Positions 25,037 to 34,825 are shown, counted from the first letter of the stretch. The stretch is 40,064 nt of DNA from Myxococcales bacterium (GCA_012959805.1 DUCN01000019.1:1-40064), one strand, 5' to 3'. Notes: a model not told the origin generated them from the sequence alone. A program made the numbers and translations.

Positions 25037-27211
25037 CTAAGAGTCGGCTGACAAGAGGACCACATCCGGGTCCCAGCCGTCTTGCATGAGTGCGCGGGCG
25101 ACATCCGCAGCATCCACCATCGACTCCAACGAGAGTACATAGACGTCGAAGAATTCCTCCTCGGCGGTGGACCAACTGTGAACCGTCGTGTGGTGGCCTG
25201 ACATCTTTAGCCCTTCGGCAATGGCATCCGCATCATCTCGCCGCCGGCGCGTCGTTACGCGAACCGCAAAGGGCGATTCATCCGAACTCGCGAGAACGCC
25301 GCCCCTTGCATTCCGACGCTGAAAGGCAAGACGGCGCCTGATCGTATCCGCGACCAGAGCCGCCGGGGAAGAGAGCCGACGCGCCCGTGCGGCAATCACA
25401 AGCTTCACGTCCTCCACGCTGTGAAGGTTCGCTGTAAAGAACCAACCCAGGAAGGGAATGTCTGAAAGCCAAGGGACCCCTTGCCGGGCTTCGACTTCTC
25501 GGCTCTGTCGGTTCATGCCGATGATGGCGGTCTCTCCATGTTCGAGTCGCGCAGTGACGGTTAGCGCCTCGTCGAGAAAGCTAGGACCGACCGTTTCGAT
25601 TGACCCAGCGAGCGAAGGAACGAGGCTCGAGAGCTCGAGATCCAGATCAAGCCGAATCCTTCCCTCGCGTCCGGCGTTGGCGTCGATGCCCAAACGAACT
25701 CCAATATCGGTTCGATCAAAGCGAATCGTCTGAGACACGGCGAATCCGAGCGGGCTATCTAAATCCGCTTCACCGATACCACTCTCCGTCACTGGAACCG
25801 GAATATTCGTACCCACAAATATTTCATGACGCTCCCCCGACGTCACGATCAGATGGGGTTGGAGCAAGACTTCTGTCGTGATCATGAAATCAGTGCCTTG
25901 GATCACGCCCGTATCCTCGATTGGAATCACCGTCGGCATGCCGTCGGGCCCATCGGGTCCTGTCAGCGTCACACCCGTGTCCCGGGCAACCCGACCAAAG
26001 ATTGTTGTCTCCGGACCTGGAGTCTGAGCGAGCGTGGCGCCCGCAACGGGTGAACTCACGAGCACACCGAATAGATCATTCGAATTCGAACCCACTCCGA
26101 GCGGCAAAGTAAATGCGAAGCCGACACCTCGACTCCTCGGTGTTCGAACTTCGCTGATCGTCAGATCCACCGCGATCTGTTGTGGCGCGTCATCGAGCTG
26201 TTCAAGCATCTCCCGAATGGCAATCTGAACATCTGGGGCAGCCCGCACGACGAGCGAGCGACTCGCCGGGTCGACGGCAATCGCGAAATCTGCGCCCGCG
26301 AGCGATGAATCCGAGGAGCGAAGCTGTGCGACCCGCGAGTTCGTTCCCGACGAACTCGCGAGTTCCCTAATCAGCGTCGCCATCTCTTCGGGATCGCGAT
26401 TCAGCACACGAAGAACCTGGATCCGGCCTGTATCCTGAGCGGGCTGATCAATCCGATCGAGAAACGCAGCCAGTTGCGCGACGCTATCCTCGAGGCCGCG
26501 ATAGAGCACACTGTTGGTTCGCTCGTCGCTCCAGACTTGTAACCGCGCAGCTGCGTGCCCGATCGACTCGATCCGCGCCTCGACGAGAGCCTCGACTTCC
26601 CTCACGTCGCGATAACGAAGAACGCGGTAGCGAAGGGTCAATTCGTCGACGCGGTCGAGTTCCCGTGCGATCGACATGAGCCTTGCGATCGCACGCTCCG
26701 AGCCACTAGCGATCAGGCTATTCGTCGCGGGATAAGGAACAAGTGTCACGCGCGCACCCGAGAGCGGTTCGAGCACATCCACTACGCTCTGTATGTTGGC
26801 GCGCTCAAGCGAGACCAGAGTCGTGACGAACGAATCACTTTCGTTGCCAGCCTCGGCGACGAAGGGCGCTTCGCCGACCGCGTTGGCTACCTTGGCGATG
26901 CGCCAGTTCCCCACCGTCGAAGGCAGGAGAGAAAATCCGAGAATCGATAGAGAGGCTCCGAGAATTGCCCAGGCTTCGTCTTCCGTGACCGGCCTCTGGC
27001 TCACAACGGCGATATTGCCACGAACCTCATCCGCAAAAAGAATCGTCCGCCCGGTTTCCTCCGCGACGCGCTTGATCAACTGGCCGATTGCGCTCCTCTT
27101 GTAGAGGAGCGTAAACGTTCGCTCAGCCGCAATTCCGGACGACGCCGAAACAGCGACGACCAGAACCATTACAAGAATCGATGTAATGACCGTTCGAAAC
27201 GCAATTCGCAT
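25037..27211 (-). CDS. Orphan GspD-type secretin with SPOR-like C-terminus
   Basis: The protein has 724 residues from ATG 27211, with GTG 27256 as an alternative. A signal peptide (1-29, ending GIAA) precedes an N0 domain (TFTLLYKRSAIGQLIKRVAE), three N-type ring domains (about 125-335, one ending ERAIARLMSIARELD) and the secretin beta-barrel domain from PQQIAVDLTISEVRTPRSRG to VPWLSDIPFLGWFFT, the classical VPxLxDIPxLG block. It should form an outer-membrane channel of a type II-like system. The last 75 residues (FAVRVTTRRRRDDADAIAEG...FFDVYVLSLESMVDAADVAR) resemble a SPOR domain, which binds denuded peptidoglycan. That addition is unusual. No gspC-M, pilus or other secretion genes are adjacent. 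Confidence 0.87.
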   Translation of the reverse strand: MRIAFRTVITSILVMVLVVAVSASSGIAAERTFTLLYKRSAIGQLIKRVAEETGRTILFADEVRGNIAVVSQRPVTEDEAWAILGASLSILGFSLLPSTVGNWRIAKVANAVGEAPFVAEAGNESDSFVTTLVSLERANIQSVVDVLEPLSGARVTLVPYPATNSLIASGSERAIARLMSIARELDRVDELTLRYRVLRYRDVREVEALVEARIESIGHAAARLQVWSDERTNSVLYRGLEDSVAQLAAFLDRIDQPAQDTGRIQVLRVLNRDPEEMATLIRELASSSGTNSRVAQLRSSDSSLAGADFAIAVDPASRSLVVRAAPDVQIAIREMLEQLDDAPQQIAVDLTISEVRTPRSRGVGFAFTLPLGVGSNSNDLFGVLVSSPVAGATLAQTPGPETTIFGRVARDTGVTLTGPDGPDGMPTVIPIEDTGVIQGTDFMITTEVLLQPHLIVTSGERHEIFVGTNIPVPVTESGIGEADLDSPLGFAVSQTIRFDRTDIGVRLGIDANAGREGRIRLDLDLELSSLVPSLAGSIETVGPSFLDEALTVTARLEHGETAIIGMNRQSREVEARQGVPWLSDIPFLGWFFTANLHSVEDVKLVIAARARRLSSPAALVADTIRRRLAFQRRNARGGVLASSDESPFAVRVTTRRRRDDADAIAEGLKMSGHHTTVHSWSTAEEEFFDVYVLSLESMVDAADVARALMQDGWDPDVVLLSADS

Positions 27212-27256
27212 CGTGCCTATTTTCGGCGACTGATGAGACGTGATGGAATTCGACAC

Positions 27257-27715
27257 GATCGAAGGCTATCCGAGCCGACTTCGCGTCGCTAGAAAACGTG
27301 TACGACGGAAACGGGAACCGGCCTGATCGCAAGAGACTGAATAATTCGAAGACACGAATCTGGATGCCGGCACGAAACTCGTGGAGCTGGGGGTCGTATT
27401 TGGCCTGGTCCGCACCGGTTGGAGTGAGTGCACGACCCATCTCTTTTTCCCGAAAATTGGGTTCGAGGTTCCGTCGAACTCGAAGGCCGCAAAGCCTACA
27501 ACCACGCCCACATAGAGGCTGGCTGGTTCGAGCCATCGACGTACCACGGACTGTCGGCCCCGACTGAACGTGCATTGGACGGGCTTGTAGATCGAGAGGA
27601 GTGGGACGTCCACGTTCCTGCCCCCGCGAGCCCGTCATGGCCCGCCGCGTACGAATCTCAAGGTCGTATCGCTCGATGGGAGGCTTACTCTTAATGATCG
27701 ATGTCACACCTTTGA
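27257..27715. other. Intergenic region, possible tiny ORF only
   Basis: About 460 bases separate the phosphatidyltransferase stop from the secretin start (both minus). A plus-strand frame of 88 codons (27428-27694) reads WVRGSVELEGRKAYNHAHIE..., but I recognise no family and see no ribosome site. I see no structured RNA. Confidence 0.35.
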
Positions 27716-28429
27716 TCACACTTTGGGTGATTCTCGAATCTGTGTGGTTCCCAGCCCGACGGGCGGAGTCGTCGTTTCACCGGCGTCGGAATCAGGCTGC
27801 GATGACAGATCATCGACCTCACCAACAGCGTCTTTCAAGATCCGATACGCAAGAAGACTTCGTGCGATCACAGTCGTCGCGAGGATCACGACCCAGAGGG
27901 TCGTCAAAATTTCCAAATACTCGGGAAATAAGAGAAAACAGCTGTACGCGATTCCGGTTTCGCCACCCTCCGCGAGACCCGCGCCGAGCCGCAGGCCGCG
28001 ATCGTCCCGGGGTGGAAGCGCGCGCTTGGCCTCCTGCATACCCAGGGAGAGGGCCGAAGCGATGCATAAGACGTACAAAAAGAGCATCGCCATCCACTGG
28101 AGCTGTAGCTCGGGAATGGCGAAGGAGAAGGCGAGCACCATGGCTCCATACGCGGCCATATCGAGCACGATGTCGAGATAAGCACCGAAATCGGTCTCCT
28201 GTCCCGTGGCTCGGGCATGCAGTCCGTCCGTGCCGTCTGCCAACCGCGAAAGCCACCACAAGGCGACGGCCAACCACCAGAAATGCAGGGTCACCGCAGC
28301 ACAGGCCGCCAGTGCGACCCCAAAGCCGAGAGCACTGATCTGATTCGGTGACCAGCCCAGCCGTGCATACAGCGAAAGAAGGGGGCGAACGAAGTGAGGC
28401 AGCCAGGCCCGGAAGGCGTTGTCGATCAT
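27716..28429 (-). CDS. CDP-alcohol phosphatidyltransferase
   Basis: The 237-residue integral membrane enzyme shows the complete family signature D-x2-DG-x2-AR-x8-G-x3-D-x3-D in DGTDGLHARATGQETDF...DIVLD (about 63-90). It has about six hydrophobic segments. It transfers a phosphatidyl or similar group from a CDP-alcohol to an acceptor alcohol. The acceptor (glycerophosphate, inositol, serine or other) cannot be told from the sequence. The C-terminus is a hydrophilic Ser/Asp-rich tail. ATG 28429 was taken as the start although its ribosome site is weak. It is divergent from the RND transporter, with about 205 bases between them. Confidence 0.9.
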   Translation of the reverse strand: MIDNAFRAWLPHFVRPLLSLYARLGWSPNQISALGFGVALAACAAVTLHFWWLAVALWWLSRLADGTDGLHARATGQETDFGAYLDIVLDMAAYGAMVLAFSFAIPELQLQWMAMLFLYVLCIASALSLGMQEAKRALPPRDDRGLRLGAGLAEGGETGIAYSCFLLFPEYLEILTTLWVVILATTVIARSLLAYRILKDAVGEVDDLSSQPDSDAGETTTPPVGLGTTQIRESPKV

Positions 28430-28634
28430 TCCAACATTCTACCATTGCCGGATTCACATCGTGACTGCAGGGGAACCCGGCTCGCCACGCCCGCCTCCGA
28501 CGTCACTTGCGTCACCTGCATCGCGACTCGATCCGATAGCGCCATTGCGCCTATGCTTGGCGATCCAGGGATGGCCCAGGCACCGCAGCCCGAACATGCC
28601 CGCAAGAATCTAGAACCGAAAGGCCCGCGATCAC

Positions 28635-31295
28635 ATGGATCGATTCGAAGCGACGCTCACCCATCGGCTCGCCGCCTTTGTCAAAAGAGTCGACGCCCAC
28701 GCCCGATCCATTCTCGGACTAATCGCTGGCCTAACAATTGCACTCTTCGTCTTTGCGGCACTCAATCTCGGAATCAACTCCGACAATGGTTCGATGATCG
28801 CCGAGCATCTGCCCGCCCGCCAAAATTACCTGGCCTTCACGGAAAGCTTCCCCAACATCGAAAACGTGATCCTCGTGGTCATCGACGGCGAAACCCCAGA
28901 GCTGGCTCGGCATGCTGCGACCACTCTCGAAAAGGTCCTGAGGGAGCGCGGCGACATCGTTCGCGATCTCTACGTTCCGGGCTCGGGCGAATTCTTCGAG
29001 AAGCACGGGCTCCTCTACCGAGACGTCGATGATCTCGACGACTTCGCCACCCAGATGGCACGGGTCCAGCCCATCCTCGCCGCTCTCGAACGCGATCCGA
29101 CGGTCGCGAATCTCGCATCCCTCATCGAATACGCCATCGAAGAGCAGGAGGGCTCCGGGGACTCGCTCTCGGAGCTTTCGACGCTACTCGACCGTGTGGG
29201 GGATGCGACCGTCGAGGCCTATCAGGAATTCCCACTCGCGGTGTCCTGGGAAGAAATTCTGCTGCGCGGATCCTCCATCGAGACCGTGAAGCGATGGGTG
29301 CTCGTGGTCGACCCGGTGCTCGATTTCGACAGTCTCTTCGCGGCTTCGAAACCGATGGCGGAAATTCGACGACTGGCGGCGGACGCTGAACTCGATCCCG
29401 ATCATGGCATTCGTGTCCGCCTAACAGGAAACCCTGTGCTCAACTACGAAGAGATGAAGGGCCTGATGTGGGATATCGGTCTCGGCGGGGTCATCACCTT
29501 CTTTTTCGTAATCCTGGTCTTATGGCGCGCCCTGCATAGTCTCCGCCTGGTCATCGCCGCAGTCACCACGCTTCTGGTCGGCCTCATCTGGACCGGTGCC
29601 TTTGCCGCTGCCGCGGTCGGCGCACTCAACCTGATCAGCCTAGCCTTCGGCATTCTCTTCATCGGCCTCGGTGTCGATTTCACGATCCATATTGGAATGG
29701 CCTACGCCGACGCACTCCGAAACGATCCCGCTGGGCCGGACGCGCATTCGCGAGCTCTCGAATTTGCCATCCGAAAAGTCGGTAGCTCGCTCGTCATCTG
29801 CACGATCACAACCGCGACGGGTTTCTACGTCTTCATCCCCACGGACAACCTCGGGGTCGCCGAACTCGGACTCATCGCTGGCACCGGCATGATCCTCAAC
29901 CTGATTCTGACGACCACTCTCTTCCCGAGTCTATTGAGCACGGTGTGCCGACTCGATCCCGGACGCGATCTCCCACGCAGCATGAGTTTCGAAAACCCCT
30001 GGTGGGATGTCTTGACCGAGAAACCAAAGCTCGTCTCCTGCGTCGCCCTCATTCTCTTCGGCATTGGCGCCTGGCAAACCATGCAGGTTCAGTTCGACGC
30101 CAATGTCATCCGAATGCGAGACCCTGAAACCGAAAGCGTCCAGGTCTTCAACGAAATGCTCGTCGAAGCCGGCCAGCGCTCGCCCTGGCCGATGGACGCC
30201 ATCGCGGAAGATCTCGAGAGTGCGACTCGCCTGGCTCGAGAGCTCGAAAAGCTCGAGGTTGTCGATTTCGCGATCTCTTTGGCCGACTACGTTCCCGCGG
30301 ATCAAGAAGAGAAGCTCGAAATTCTCGAAGACATCGGGTTTCTGCTCGATGTTCCCAGAGGCCAGCCGGAAGATCGTGACCTTGCTTCGACCCAGGCGCA
30401 GATCAAAGCACTCGAATCACTGCGGGACATGCTGAATGATCCTTCCCTCATAGGCGATGATCGAATTCTCGCGGAGAGCATGCGCGGCCTGCGAGAGAGC
30501 CTCGATCAGTTTCTCGCGCGCGCCGAGGATGATGCGCTGGTCGACGATGCACTGGCTCGACTCGAAGACAGTCTATTGGGCGGATTGACCGGCCAGCTCG
30601 ACCGGTTGCGAAAAGCGACCTTCGTCGACGCCATCGAATTGGCGGATCTCCCCGCTCAACTCCGAGAACGAATGCTGACCGAGAATGGACGCGCCCGGGT
30701 TCAGATATTTCCGTCTGAAGTGCTGATCGAAGAGGTCGCTTTTACTCGCTTCGCCCGCGAGGTCCAAGCCGTCGTGCCGAGCGCGACGGGCCTCCCCATG
30801 AACATGATCGCGTTTGCCGACGCGACTCGGGATTCATTTCGCGAAGCCCTGGCCTATGCCCTCTCGCTGATCTCGACCTTTCTCTTCTTGTTATGGCGGC
30901 GCCCCCGACCGGTCCTACTCGTACTTGCACCGCTGCTGCTTAGCAACATCTTGACCGTGGGCGTGATGGCCATGACGGGCATCGCCTTCAACTTCGCGAA
31001 CGTCGTCGTGATCCCGCTCTTGTTGGGTATCGGCGTCGACAGCGGCATCCATCTCGTGCATCGCGCCGAAGCACATGCCGCGGATGCGCATCCTGAGAAC
31101 CTACTCGGCAGCACCACCGCCCGTGCCGTCTTCTATAGCGCGCTAACGACCACGGCCAGCTTCGGAACACTCGCCTTGTCATCTCATCGCGGAGTCGCCA
31201 GTCTGGGCGTCGTGCTCAGTATCGGAATGACGCTCACCGTCATGAGCAATCTGATCGTCCTGCCTGCGCTCCTCTCGCTCGCCCGAAAGCCCTGA
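28635..31295 (+). CDS. HpnN-like RND/MMPL family transporter
   Basis: The 886-residue protein has the RND layout: TM1 (about 27-47), a large periplasmic loop (about 48-275), five TM helices, TM7 (about 465), a second large loop (about 485-730) and a final five-helix bundle. Sterol-sensing/MMPL-like helix motifs are GLGVDFTIHIGMAY (about 348) and GIGVDSGIHLVHRAE (about 801). The first loop (INSDNGSMIAEHLPARQNYL, VILVVIDGETPELARHAA, GLLYRDVDDLDDFA) resembles HpnN, which moves hopanoids to the outer membrane. No hpn genes are adjacent, so the substrate is inferred to be a polycyclic or other lipid. The start is ATG 28635 with AAAGG upstream. It converges on rqcH. Confidence 0.85.
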   Translation: MDRFEATLTHRLAAFVKRVDAHARSILGLIAGLTIALFVFAALNLGINSDNGSMIAEHLPARQNYLAFTESFPNIENVILVVIDGETPELARHAATTLEKVLRERGDIVRDLYVPGSGEFFEKHGLLYRDVDDLDDFATQMARVQPILAALERDPTVANLASLIEYAIEEQEGSGDSLSELSTLLDRVGDATVEAYQEFPLAVSWEEILLRGSSIETVKRWVLVVDPVLDFDSLFAASKPMAEIRRLAADAELDPDHGIRVRLTGNPVLNYEEMKGLMWDIGLGGVITFFFVILVLWRALHSLRLVIAAVTTLLVGLIWTGAFAAAAVGALNLISLAFGILFIGLGVDFTIHIGMAYADALRNDPAGPDAHSRALEFAIRKVGSSLVICTITTATGFYVFIPTDNLGVAELGLIAGTGMILNLILTTTLFPSLLSTVCRLDPGRDLPRSMSFENPWWDVLTEKPKLVSCVALILFGIGAWQTMQVQFDANVIRMRDPETESVQVFNEMLVEAGQRSPWPMDAIAEDLESATRLARELEKLEVVDFAISLADYVPADQEEKLEILEDIGFLLDVPRGQPEDRDLASTQAQIKALESLRDMLNDPSLIGDDRILAESMRGLRESLDQFLARAEDDALVDDALARLEDSLLGGLTGQLDRLRKATFVDAIELADLPAQLRERMLTENGRARVQIFPSEVLIEEVAFTRFAREVQAVVPSATGLPMNMIAFADATRDSFREALAYALSLISTFLFLLWRRPRPVLLVLAPLLLSNILTVGVMAMTGIAFNFANVVVIPLLLGIGVDSGIHLVHRAEAHAADAHPENLLGSTTARAVFYSALTTTASFGTLALSSHRGVASLGVVLSIGMTLTVMSNLIVLPALLSLARKP

Positions 31296-31317
31296 CCCGT
31301 CCAGCGCAATCCGGCGC

Positions 31318-32823
31318 TCAATCCTCGATTCGAGCCATTTGCAAACGTTCAAGGCGTGCGGGATCGCGACGCAGATGGACCGATTTGCCGCCGGTCACAT
31401 AGACCAGTCCGCGCTTCGCCCCCTTCGGCTTCTTCACATTCTTGATGGGCACGACATGAACGTCCGCACGACCGGCGTTTTTCTGCTTCGAGAAGTGAAC
31501 GGCGAGTTCGCATGCATCAAGAACTGACTCAGAGGGAGGACTTTCTCGCCCCTCGGTTCGCAAGATCACATGGCTGCCCGGTGCCCCGTCGAGATGGAAG
31601 AAGAGATCCTTGCCCCGCGCGAAACGCGTCGTCAAGAAATCGTTCCCTTCGTCGCTTCGCCCCACCCAGATTTCAAAGCCATCGATGCTCACATAACGTC
31701 TCGGGTGTAGTTTACGAGGCATGTCGCGATAAACGGCAGGCAGCGTTGACTTCCTTTCGACGGCGACGCCAGAGCGACTCGAACTCGAGCTGCCCTTACC
31801 CGATTGCCGGGCAAGCAGCCGAACAACGAAGTCCCGGGCCATGATCTCCTCGAGGTTCTCGGTCTCCTGCAATTCGGCTTCGAGATCCAGAATCGTCTGC
31901 AATCCCTCACGCGCGGACTCGACCTGGCCTCCCGCTTTCGTCAGTCGTCGTAGCAATTTCTGGTAGCGCTTGAAGGTCGCCTTGAGATTGTCTTTCGCGG
32001 AGAGTTTTGGATCGATCCGAATCTCGACGGACTCGCCGGTTTCGAAATCTTCGACCACGACCGTCGACTCTCCGGGAACGATGCGTGAAAGATTGGCTTT
32101 CAGTAACTCACCATGTTGCTGAAGGGTGTTGGCTCCCTCGGCCTCAGCGAGCTCTCCTTCGATTCGCTCGACGCGGCGCTGGGACGACTTTCGCTCTCGC
32201 TTGAGGGCCGATAGCAATCTTCGACGATCCGCCTCGGACGCCTGCTCGTCCAACTCCGCGAAATAGTGCGCCGAGATCGCCTCGAGCATAGAAAGCCCGG
32301 ACAAGGCTTCGAATCGATTTTCACCTGGCTGGAGCGACCGGCCACCGGGATCGACATAGGGCGAACCCAGAGCGAGCTCACTGCGAGTCTCGGCGAGAGA
32401 ACGGAGCGCTTGAAGTAGATTCCCATCCGAGTCGAGCAGATAGAGATTGGAGCGGCGACCGAACAGACATAACAAGAGTTTGAACTGGCCATCTTCAGAT
32501 TCAAATTCCAGAGCCAGCTGCCGATCGTGACCTCGCAAAGCAACCGAGAGCAAGCGAGCTCGGGAGAGATGCGCCCGGAGGTAGGCCACGAAGCTCGGAA
32601 GATTCGAGGGCGCCTTGGGCATTCTCTTCACGACGCCGACATGAGCAACGTCTGGACGAGCATCGAGATCGACGACGCATTTGATCTTGTCCTGCTCATC
32701 ACGCCGATAAATCGAAAACGCGATACGACCGCGCTCGGGCTCGAGCCAACGCTCGACGCGACCGCCAACCAACGTGTCGGAAAGAGCACTCGCCGCCGCT
32801 TCGAGTTCGATCAGACTGAGCAT
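31318..32823 (-). CDS. rqcH: NFACT family ribosome quality-control protein (RqcH-like)
   Basis: The 501-residue protein has an NFACT-N domain (LVGGRVERWLEPERGRIAFS, then a long basic/acidic part), a predicted coiled coil (about 195-330, LKRERKSSQRRVERIEGELAEAEG) and an NFACT-R domain (about 375-490) with NDFLTTRFARGKDLFFHLDG, APGSHVILR and VPIKNVKKPKGAKRG. RqcH proteins bind stalled large ribosomal subunits with tRNA-Ala and add alanine tails that mark the chain for degradation. At 501 residues it is shorter than the Bacillus protein. ATG 32823 follows GGGAGA at five bases. It lies 25 bases after mutM and is probably co-transcribed with it. Confidence 0.9.
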   Translation of the reverse strand: MLSLIELEAAASALSDTLVGGRVERWLEPERGRIAFSIYRRDEQDKIKCVVDLDARPDVAHVGVVKRMPKAPSNLPSFVAYLRAHLSRARLLSVALRGHDRQLALEFESEDGQFKLLLCLFGRRSNLYLLDSDGNLLQALRSLAETRSELALGSPYVDPGGRSLQPGENRFEALSGLSMLEAISAHYFAELDEQASEADRRRLLSALKRERKSSQRRVERIEGELAEAEGANTLQQHGELLKANLSRIVPGESTVVVEDFETGESVEIRIDPKLSAKDNLKATFKRYQKLLRRLTKAGGQVESAREGLQTILDLEAELQETENLEEIMARDFVVRLLARQSGKGSSSSSRSGVAVERKSTLPAVYRDMPRKLHPRRYVSIDGFEIWVGRSDEGNDFLTTRFARGKDLFFHLDGAPGSHVILRTEGRESPPSESVLDACELAVHFSKQKNAGRADVHVVPIKNVKKPKGAKRGLVYVTGGKSVHLRRDPARLERLQMARIED

Positions 32824-32848
32824 GTCTTCTCCCGGCGATCCATCGCAA

Positions 32849-33724
32849 TCACTTCTGACACCGCAGGCAATAATGACTCGACCGCTGGCCGATCATCTTC
32901 CGCTTGATCGGCGTAGCACAGCGTGGACAGGGTTCGCCGGTTCTCGCATAGACATGCCGCTCGTCCTGATACCCACCATCCGATCCATCCGGCGCCACGT
33001 AGTCGCTAATACTCGAACCCCCAGTCTCGATCGATCGTTCGAGAACCTGGCGGACGAACTTCGCGATCGTCTCGCATTCGCTCCGCGTGACTCTTTTGGC
33101 TGCTCGCCCTGGTCGCACGCCAGCGAGAAAGAGCGCTTCGTCGGCATAGATATTCCCAATTCCGGCGCAGACCGACTGATCGAGCAGCATCGACTTGATC
33201 GCGACCCTGCGCGCACGATTCGCTCGGAAGAGCAACTCCCCTGTCAGACCGAGTGCATCGATCCCGAGTCGATCGAGCCTCTCACTTTTCTCTCCATGAG
33301 CCAGCCACTCGACCTTTCCAAATTTCCGCACATCCCTAAAGAAGAGATCCGGTCCGCTCCCCGCAAATCGAATCCGCAGATGCGTGTGTTCGTCGGGTTT
33401 GAAACGAATCTGCGCCTCTGGCGAAAGGGAGGCTCTGGCCGTCGATGAAAGCAGACGAACGCTGGCCGCGTCACTGGAAAAGAGCTGGCCGGTCATGCCC
33501 AGGTGCAACAAGAGTCGTGACCCATCGCCGAGGGCCGCGACCAGGTATTTCCCCGCACGATCCAGGCGATCGACCCGCTGGCCCGGAAGTCGGCGCCGAA
33601 GCTCCTCGGGTGGCGTGAGGAAGAAATAGCTCGGACGGGTCGTTTCGACGGCTTCGATGCGGCGTCCGACCATGATCTTTTCGATCTGGCGACGTGTCGT
33701 TTCGACTTCGGGAAGCTCGGGCAT
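32849..33724 (-). CDS. mutM: Formamidopyrimidine-DNA glycosylase
   Basis: The 291-residue base-excision enzyme removes 8-oxoguanine and formamidopyrimidines. The mature N-terminus PELPEVET supplies the catalytic Pro2 and Glu3. K59 (AGKYL) and HLGMTGQL follow, then the helix-two-turn-helix GIGNIYADEALF and the C-terminal zinc finger CPRC...CLRC. It is slightly longer than usual because of a roughly 15-residue Ser/Arg insert after HLGMTGQL (DAASVRLLSSTARASLS). The start is ATG 33724. It heads the rqcH operon and is divergent from recX. Confidence 0.96.
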   Translation of the reverse strand: MPELPEVETTRRQIEKIMVGRRIEAVETTRPSYFFLTPPEELRRRLPGQRVDRLDRAGKYLVAALGDGSRLLLHLGMTGQLFSSDAASVRLLSSTARASLSPEAQIRFKPDEHTHLRIRFAGSGPDLFFRDVRKFGKVEWLAHGEKSERLDRLGIDALGLTGELLFRANRARRVAIKSMLLDQSVCAGIGNIYADEALFLAGVRPGRAAKRVTRSECETIAKFVRQVLERSIETGGSSISDYVAPDGSDGGYQDERHVYARTGEPCPRCATPIKRKMIGQRSSHYCLRCQK

Positions 33725-33836
33725 GGCGAAACGCGGACTCCATCATTCGGTTTCCATCCGTGCAACAGGGTCCAGTGAATCAGGCCGCTGAGAACCCGAA
33801 TCCCCTGACAGCGCCGGAGGCCGGTAATTTGGTAGC

Positions 33837-34463
33837 GTGAAGACCATGTTGTCGCACCGGCCAGCCAATGATGACGACCCTTCCAATCCGCGGCGGAAGG
33901 CCAGCTCCGCGAAGAAGGCGGAAGAGGCGAAGCCCATGGACGCCGAGTGGCTGGAGGGGCGAGCCCTGTCCTACATCTCGCAATGGGAGGCCAGCGAGGC
34001 GGGCGTTGCAGCGCTACTCGAGCGAAAAATCTCGGAGCGCTGCGAACGGACGCAGGAGTCCCCCGACCCCGTACGCAGGCTCATCCCAGCGCTGGTTGCT
34101 CGACTGGTCGAACGCAACTACGTAAACGACGAGCGCTTCGCTGAAGCGGCTCGCGCGCGCCAGCGAAAACGCGGCTCATCAGCGGCGCGAATTCGAGCCA
34201 ATCTGCATTCGAAAGGGATTTCAGAATCGTTGGTCAACGAACTTTTCGATCGCGAAGAGCCCGACGTCGAAATCCGGGCGGCATGGGCATTCGCCAAACG
34301 CCGAAGGCTCGGACCCTATGCTCGCGACCGCCGGGAAGACCGCGAAGCCTCCGCGCGGGGGCGACGCCGCGACAAGCATCTCTCGGCCTTCGGTCGCGAG
34401 GGGTTTGAATACGAGCTCGCCGAACGGATCGTGGATGCAGATTCGATTCCGGAGTTGGACTGA
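33837..34463 (+). CDS. recX: RecX-family RecA regulator
   Basis: The 208-residue protein has tandem three-helix RecX repeats after a disordered basic N-terminus (about 1-33). Matches include ALSYISQWEASEAGVAALLERK, VARLVERNYVNDERFAEAAARxR-like sequence, RANLHSKGISESLVNELF and FGREGFEYELAERIV. It normally limits RecA filament growth. No recA gene lies beside it. The start is GTG 33837. ATG 33846 is possible, since neither has a clear Shine-Dalgarno. The stop is followed at once by the mini-ORF that leads into pqqD. Confidence 0.9.
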   Translation: MKTMLSHRPANDDDPSNPRRKASSAKKAEEAKPMDAEWLEGRALSYISQWEASEAGVAALLERKISERCERTQESPDPVRRLIPALVARLVERNYVNDERFAEAARARQRKRGSSAARIRANLHSKGISESLVNELFDREEPDVEIRAAWAFAKRRRLGPYARDRREDREASARGRRRDKHLSAFGREGFEYELAERIVDADSIPELD

Positions 34464-34535
34464 ATGACTCCGGGTCTCAAAGCCATGGCGCCCAGCGCCC
34501 ATATGATGCGTCGCCAAAAGAGAATCAGCCGATGA
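34464..34535 (+). other. 23-codon mini-ORF between recX and pqqD
   Basis: An ATG directly follows the recX stop, and the frame ends in a TGA that overlaps the pqqD ATG (CGATGAG). The size fits PqqA. However, the peptide (MTPGLKAMAPSAHM... ending RRQKRISR) has neither the Glu nor the Tyr that PQQ is built from, so it is not a PqqA precursor. It may merely couple translation, or be chance. Confidence 0.2.
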
Positions 34536-34825
34536 GTCTCGACGCCTCCCACTCCCTGGCGCTCTCGAAGCACGCCGACCTCAAGAAGCGAGCAGAAGGT
34601 GACATCCTCGTTCTTCCCGAACGGGCGATTCGAATCCGAGGCTCGGGAGGCGAAATTCTTCGACTCGTCATCGAAGGAGGATCAGCGCATTCGATCGGCG
34701 CGGCCATGCGTGAGCGCTATCCGGAATCCCTTGAGATCGAATCCGATGTGTTGGAATTCTTGCAGAAGATGCTCGAGGTCGGCGGTATCCGGACCCAGGA
34801 CGCGAATCGACGTGATCCGACATGA
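34532..34825 (+). CDS. pqqD: PQQ biosynthesis protein PqqD
   Basis: The 97-residue protein matches PqqD: an N-terminal beta hairpin (ADLKKRAEGDILVLPERAIRIRGSGGEILRL) and a winged-helix C-terminus (YPESLEIESDVLEFLQKMLEVGGI). PqqD is the peptide chaperone that delivers the PqqA precursor to the radical SAM enzyme PqqE. Its stop overlaps the pqqE start (ATGA), so production is coupled. No pqqA, pqqB, pqqC or pqqF is visible in the window. Confidence 0.93.
   Translation: MSLDASHSLALSKHADLKKRAEGDILVLPERAIRIRGSGGEILRLVIEGGSAHSIGAAMRERYPESLEIESDVLEFLQKMLEVGGIRTQDANRRDPT

Noticed and set aside
34464..34535. PqqA precursor peptide
   Set aside because: The size and place fit, but the peptide has no Glu or Tyr to form PQQ.
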